Assembly (NCBI GenBank): GCA_029858545.1
Contig: JAOUFA010000114.1
Location: 1 to 9,708, forward strand
DNA from: Betaproteobacteria bacterium
Lineage (GTDB): Bacteria; Pseudomonadota; Gammaproteobacteria; Burkholderiales; SG8-39
Direction of reading: 5' to 3'
DNA length: 9,708 bases
The notes beneath the pieces were generated by a model that was not told where the DNA came from, ran no database searches, and was given only the letters and a program-made list of their open reading frames with translations. A program made the translations under genes and the position numbers. This document shows, piece after piece, positions 6,679 through 9,708 of the stretch (position 1 is its first letter; every line of letters begins with the position of its first letter).

Positions 6679-7359
6679 CTAGATCGGCGAGCGGCAGACG
6701 GTATATTGCGCCGCGCCGTCTTCGACGTACTTATCCGCGGCGGGATCGAGCGCCGCCTTGACGGCCGGGTTGGGGCTGGTTTGCACTTGCGCGCGCACCG
6801 AACCGGTATTGTGTGTCGCGTCGTCGATCTGCGCATCGATCGCCGCCGCAACCTTGTCGGGAATGTTCGCCGAGCAAAGAATCAACGTCGAGAAACCGGT
6901 GACCGGCGGCGCAACCGTCGCGAGGACCGGGCCAATCGTCGCGGCGTCGTCGCCCGTCTGCACGCCGATACGACCGGCGAAGGCGTTGCTCGGCTGGTCG
7001 GTGCTCGTGCCCGCGCCGGCGATGAAGCCGGCGTAGCGCAGGTGCGACCACCACAGCCGCGACTCGGGCTCGGTGGCGGCGGTCGGTGCGTTGTACTTGC
7101 CGGTCAGCACGCCGTCGCCGTTCCCTGGCACAGCCCCAGACCAGCGCCCGGCGCCCTTGTCATCCCCAGGGATCGCCCGATAGCGATCCAGATAGCCGTG
7201 GTAGGCAACCGAAATCCCGGAGAAATCGGCGATCGCGTTCTTGATCCGCGCCTGCACGATCATTTCCTGCCCCTTGAGAATTCCGCCGAGCAGCAATCCG
7301 ATGATCACCAGCACGATCGCGATTTCGACCAGGGTAAAGCCCTCTTGGACTCTTTTCAT
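6679..7359 (-). CDS. Type IV pilin-like / type II secretion pseudopilin with prepilin cleavage site
   Basis: This is a secreted or pilus-assembled protein made as a prepilin. With the ATG at 7359 it has 226 residues. The leader MKRVQEG is followed by FTLVEIAIVLVIIGLLLGG, so prepilin peptidase would cut after G7 and methylate F8. The mature fifth residue is the conserved glutamate (E12). Residues 8-30 form the hydrophobic assembly helix. The globular part has RYRAIPGDD (59-67), ESRLWWSHLRYAGFI (99-113) and IDAQIDD (174-180) leading into TGSVRA. Two cysteines (C162, C222) could form a disulfide. A good ribosome site (GAGGGAG at 7372-7366) lies 6 bases before the ATG. An in-frame GTG at 7419 with its own strong GAGGAG site would give a 27-residue, cysteine-rich leader and is less likely. 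It is last in its gene set. Its role (minor pilin, pseudopilin or adhesin) is unknown to me. Confidence 0.88.
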   Translation of the reverse strand: MKRVQEGFTLVEIAIVLVIIGLLLGGILKGQEMIVQARIKNAIADFSGISVAYHGYLDRYRAIPGDDKGAGRWSGAVPGNGDGVLTGKYNAPTAATEPESRLWWSHLRYAGFIAGAGTSTDQPSNAFAGRIGVQTGDDAATIGPVLATVAPPVTGFSTLILCSANIPDKVAAAIDAQIDDATHNTGSVRAQVQTSPNPAVKAALDPAADKYVEDGAAQYTVCRSPI

Positions 7360-7365
7360 TATTCG

Positions 7366-7372
7366 CTCCCTC
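7366..7372 (-). promoter_or_regulatory. Ribosome binding site of the pilin-like gene
   Basis: GAGGGAG on the minus strand, 6 bases from the ATG at 7359. It is among the best Shine-Dalgarno matches in the window and decides the short-leader start over the upstream GTG. Confidence 0.7.
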
Positions 7373-7393
7373 TTGGCTTGTGGTGCGCAGAAC

Positions 7394-7456
7394 TCACTGC
7401 ATCGCGGACACGGAGCCACCGGTTTTCTCCTCGACGATGCGGAAATCATAACCCAT
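7394..7456 (-). CDS. Possible 20-residue small protein or leader peptide
   Basis: ATG at 7456 to TGA at 7396-7394, encoding MGYDFRIVEEKTGGSVSAMQ. The codon choice looks coding (GC at most third positions, normal charged and polar residues), whereas the overlapping frame that extends the pilin is cysteine-rich and looks like a shadow. The frame is the same as that of the preceding TPR-like gene. Beyond that gene's TGA there are nine sense codons, then this ATG. It could be a real small protein, a leader peptide, the remnant C-terminus of a formerly longer TPR-like protein, or chance. There is no Shine-Dalgarno before the ATG. A competing reading is that a pilin promoter occupies this DNA. Confidence 0.3.
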   Translation of the reverse strand: MGYDFRIVEEKTGGSVSAMQ

Positions 7457-7474
7457 GGGTGGCGCATATGGGAA
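7445..7474 (-). promoter_or_regulatory. Candidate promoter for the pilin-like gene
   Basis: On the minus strand TTCCCA (7474-7469, 4 of 6 matches to TTGACA) and TATGAT (7450-7445, 5 of 6 matches to TATAAT) are 18 bases apart. Transcription would start near 7438 and leave a leader of about 79 bases. This would let the abundant pilin-like product be expressed apart from the three genes upstream. It overlaps the candidate 20-codon ORF, so at most one of the two is likely to matter. Confidence 0.35.
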
Positions 7475-7483
7475 ATGCCGGTC

Positions 7484-8203
7484 TCACTTTTCCTTGCCGC
7501 CGCGCAGGCGCCGTTCCAGTTGATCCAGCCGCCCCTGCAGAAAGCGCCGCTCGGCCGGGTCCGCGATACGACCGGCGGCCAGCAGGCCCCCGAGCAGGAT
7601 CTTGGCGGCCTCCAGCTCGTTCATATCCTCCAGAATGAAGATCTTCATCTGCCGTGCCCAGAGCGGTACGGCGTCCGAGGTAGTCCGCTGCTCGATCGCC
7701 GAAGCGTAGCGCAGCGCAAGCGGCAGGTCTTTGAGGCGGTGCCTGGCGAGCAGCGCGGCATGCGTGAGCCAGGGCCAGCGCCGGTTCGGGTCCTTTGAGA
7801 ACTCTTCGTAAATGAACTCGAGCGCGAGTCTCGCGCGGCCCTCGTCGGGCACTTCGGCATAGACGCGCGCCGCGGCGAAGAGCGGATATTCGCTTCTCGG
7901 GTCGGCGTCCAGAATCGCGCCGAGCCAGGCGACGAGGCGCGCATAGTCGAGCCGCCGGTAGGCAAGCGAATTGTTCGCGTGCAGGTCGAAGGCTTGCACG
8001 TAAAGCATCGCGAGGCGCGCCGCGGCGGCGGGCTCTCCGAAGCTCGCCAACCGCAGCATGCCGCCGCGCGGCGCGCTCGGCAAATCCTCGGCGGACGGCG
8101 CGGGGCCGGTCGCGCGCCAGGCGAACTGCAAGACAAGGCACAGCGCCAGCGCGATCCACACCGGCCACGGTATTTCCGCGATCGCTCTGTGGTCGCGCGT
8201 CAC
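7484..8203 (-). CDS. Membrane-anchored TPR-like protein of unknown function
   Basis: I can name no characterised homologue. The GTG at 8203 overlaps the permease stop as GTGA and gives 239 residues. Residues about 12-28 (IPWPVWIALALCLVLQF) are one membrane segment, followed by a proline/alanine linker, so the rest probably faces the periplasm. From about residue 50 to the end the sequence is all helical, with paired-helix units that resemble tetratricopeptide repeats: LAMLYVQAFDLH, LVAWLGAILDADPRSEYPL, ALEFIYEEFSKDPNRRWPW and LALRYASAIEQ. WARQMKIFILEDMNELEAA follows. The extreme C-terminus is basic (RRLRGGKEK). Such proteins usually act as scaffolds. Translational coupling to the ABC-2 permease suggests a shared complex. 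The open frame extends upstream inside the permease gene, but the GTGA junction is a better start. Confidence 0.8.
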   Translation of the reverse strand: MTRDHRAIAEIPWPVWIALALCLVLQFAWRATGPAPSAEDLPSAPRGGMLRLASFGEPAAAARLAMLYVQAFDLHANNSLAYRRLDYARLVAWLGAILDADPRSEYPLFAAARVYAEVPDEGRARLALEFIYEEFSKDPNRRWPWLTHAALLARHRLKDLPLALRYASAIEQRTTSDAVPLWARQMKIFILEDMNELEAAKILLGGLLAAGRIADPAERRFLQGRLDQLERRLRGGKEK

Positions 8204-8988
8204 AGGTTGCGCCGGTGAAAGTCGAACAATCCCGCTGCAGCAAGCAGCGCCGCATAGACGACGAGCGGCGCGACCCCGCGCAGCCAGTCTCCCGCGCCCG
8301 GTGCCGCGTACAGCAACCACTCGCTGCGCGTGGCGAGATCGAGACGCGGCACGAGCAGTGCGACCGCATCGAGCGAACGCCGTACCGCCTGCTGCGCGGC
8401 CGAATCGGCCGCGAGCGGTCCGCTCGCGATCGCCTGAATCGCGCCGATCGCGCGCCCAAGGAGATACAGCCCGACGCTCGCCGCGAGCGCCGGCGCGAGT
8501 TGCGCGAGCGCCGAGGAAAAGAACAGCGCCGCCGCGGCCATCAACACCGTCTCGGCGGCGAGCGAAACTCCCCAGCACAGCACCGCGTACGGCGCGCACC
8601 ACAGCAGGAGCGGCAGCGAAAACACCGCCGCGAGCGCAGCACCGAGCGCGGCGAATCCGGCCAGCCTGCCGAGGTAATAGGCCGAACGCGACAGCGGCAT
8701 CGACAGCGCCAGCTCGATCCCCTTGTCGTTCGCCTCGCGCAGCGTGCTCGCGGCGACATGCGATGCAATCACGAACACCGCGCCGGCGCGCAGCAGCGCG
8801 GCGACCACCGACACCTGCAGCGAGAGACTCTCGGTCAACGCAAGCTGCGAGAGAAATCCGGCCAAGGCTATTGCCGCCGCAAGCGCCGCCACCGCGAGCC
8901 AGGGCAGGCCGCTGCGGCGCGCCTCGACGAGCGCGAAGCGCGCGAGGGTGGCGGCGGAATTCAGCCTCGCAGGCATCGTGCCGGCCAT
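8200..8988 (-). CDS. ABC-2 type transporter permease
   Basis: This is the membrane subunit of an ABC exporter; its substrate cannot be told. The 262-residue product has about six membrane segments, the first at about 29-46. A cytoplasmic loop carries the coupling-helix signature of ABC-2 permeases of the NosY/GldF kind: REANDKGIELALSMPLSR at 84-101, with KGIELALS the core. The C-terminus FDFHRRNL is also typical. No ATP-binding subunit for it is in the window. lptB belongs to the LPS machine, so the partner is probably upstream beyond the right edge or elsewhere. The ATG at 8988 is one base after the pseudopilin stop. A second ATG at 8976 is possible. The 3' end overlaps the TPR-like gene by four bases (GTGA). 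This tight packing implies one transcript with the pseudopilin before it and the TPR-like gene after it. Confidence 0.85.
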   Translation of the reverse strand: MAGTMPARLNSAATLARFALVEARRSGLPWLAVAALAAAIALAGFLSQLALTESLSLQVSVVAALLRAGAVFVIASHVAASTLREANDKGIELALSMPLSRSAYYLGRLAGFAALGAALAAVFSLPLLLWCAPYAVLCWGVSLAAETVLMAAAALFFSSALAQLAPALAASVGLYLLGRAIGAIQAIASGPLAADSAAQQAVRRSLDAVALLVPRLDLATRSEWLLYAAPGAGDWLRGVAPLVVYAALLAAAGLFDFHRRNL

Positions 8989-8989
8989 C

Positions 8990-9708
8990 TCAGGGCAACA
9001 CCGCGGCGGCGATCATGCGGCTATAGAGCACCGACACCGGCAACCAGACGAGCTGATGGTTGAACTGGCCACCCGAAACAAATAGCACGTCGCCGTCGAG
9101 ATTCTCGGCTTCGTTGCTGTTCGCCGCCGGCGGGCCGAGCGCCCCGGACTTGCCGGTCGAGAAGACCAGCAGCACCACCGTGCTCGTATTGGTCACCGCG
9201 GCTCCCCCGGCGCAGGCGGTACCCGCGGCCTGGAGCCCGGCGATGCCCGCGCTGCACACGACGAGATCGCCGGGCGTGGTATCGATATTCCAGGTCGCCC
9301 CCGGAACGTCGGGAACATGCCGCTTGGTATAACGCGCAAAGGGAAACGACCCCCAGGCGGTGGCCGACACCGCGTAACGCAATCGGTTACCCCAGGCATC
9401 AAGCGCGTACCCTTGCGAATCGACCGGTTGAAAACCGATCGTCCTTCCGGGCAGGAAGCCGTTGTAGGGATTCGTGCACACTCCGCCTGCAACCGGAATC
9501 ACGACCGATTCGTCGCCGCCCGCGGCGCCCGACGCCGGGCAGGGCAGCCGCCTGTTGACCAGTGCATAGGCGATCAGCAACTCACTCGCCGCGTCGAGCC
9601 GGCGCTGCGTTTCGTCGCGTTCGCGCTGCTCGACCTGCGCCAGCAGCGCAAAGAGCGCGCCCGAAATGAGCAGGCCGACGATCACCAGCACCACCGCCAA
9701 TTCGACGA
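8990..9708 (-). CDS. Type IV pilin-like pseudopilin, 5' end outside window
   Basis: About 238 residues are visible. The frame is open at the right edge and reads VELAVVLVIVGLLISGALFA, which is the assembly helix of a type IV pilin-like protein from mature residue 4 (V) and the conserved Glu5 onward. The leader, cleavage glycine and first three mature residues lie outside. The body begins with an amphipathic helix (QRRLDAASELLIAYALVN) followed by RRLPCPASG. GFLPGRTIGFQP and DAWGNRLRYAVSATAWG then follow. This is the layout of a widespread pseudopilin family with the YAL-N-RLPCPA block. Four cysteines are visible (in PCPAS, GVCTN, VVCSAG and TACAGG), enough for two disulfides. The C-terminal third (LVFSTGKSGALG, then GDVLFVSGGQFNHQLVW) looks beta-rich. 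The TTG at 9700 is not the real start because it would fall inside the membrane helix. Its exact job is unknown. Confidence 0.85.
   Translation of the reverse strand, partial: VELAVVLVIVGLLISGALFALLAQVEQRERDETQRRLDAASELLIAYALVNRRLPCPASGAAGGDESVVIPVAGGVCTNPYNGFLPGRTIGFQPVDSQGYALDAWGNRLRYAVSATAWGSFPFARYTKRHVPDVPGATWNIDTTPGDLVVCSAGIAGLQAAGTACAGGAAVTNTSTVVLLVFSTGKSGALGPPAANSNEAENLDGDVLFVSGGQFNHQLVWLPVSVLYSRMIAAAVLP

Noticed and set aside
8204..8602. Upstream extension of the TPR-like gene inside the permease gene
   Set aside because: The added residues are Arg/Gly-rich shadow of the permease, and the GTGA overlap provides a better start.
9698..9700. TTG at 9700 as start of the right-hand pseudopilin
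   Set aside because: The in-frame codons before it encode Val-Glu, the conserved mature residues 4-5, so the true start and leader are outside the window.

Overview
This is a GC-rich (roughly two thirds G+C) chromosomal window, densely coding, and most likely from a betaproteobacterium. The evidence is the family-level look of the Lpt, Kds and RpoN proteins, strong GC bias at third codon positions, and the order kdsD-kdsC-lptC-lptA-lptB-rpoN, which is the known arrangement in beta- and gammaproteobacteria. I cannot place the genus. There are no tRNA or rRNA genes, CRISPR arrays, insertion sequences or phage genes. No stretch longer than about 125 bases lacks a coding assignment.

Left half (1-4610, all minus strand): a lipopolysaccharide supply and export operon, read right to left. 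kdsD (arabinose-5-phosphate isomerase) and kdsC (KDO-8-phosphate phosphatase) make the core sugar KDO. lptC, lptA and lptB encode the inner-membrane anchored bridge protein, the periplasmic bridge protein and the cytoplasmic ATPase of the Lpt export machine. rpoN (sigma-54) follows and runs off the left edge after 312 visible residues. The lptC/lptA and lptA/lptB junctions are both 4-base ATGA overlaps. A 114-base spacer separates kdsC from lptC.

Middle (4656-6632, plus strand): a complete CPA2-family monovalent cation:proton antiporter (KefB/KefC/YbaL-like) with a C-terminal RCK regulatory region. It is divergent from kdsD across a very short shared control region holding candidate promoters for both directions.

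Right half (6679-9708, all minus strand, convergent with the antiporter): a tight four-gene set. In order of transcription it holds a type IV pilin-like pseudopilin (5' end outside the window), an ABC-2 type permease, a membrane-anchored TPR-like protein and a second type IV pilin-like protein. The first three genes are joined by a 1-base gap and a GTGA overlap. Before the last gene lies a 124-base gap holding a coding-looking 20-codon ORF, a candidate promoter and two alternative pilin starts. This pilin/ABC-permease/TPR combination is the least explained part of the window and the best candidate for an undescribed system. The LPS/RpoN half is conserved housekeeping.
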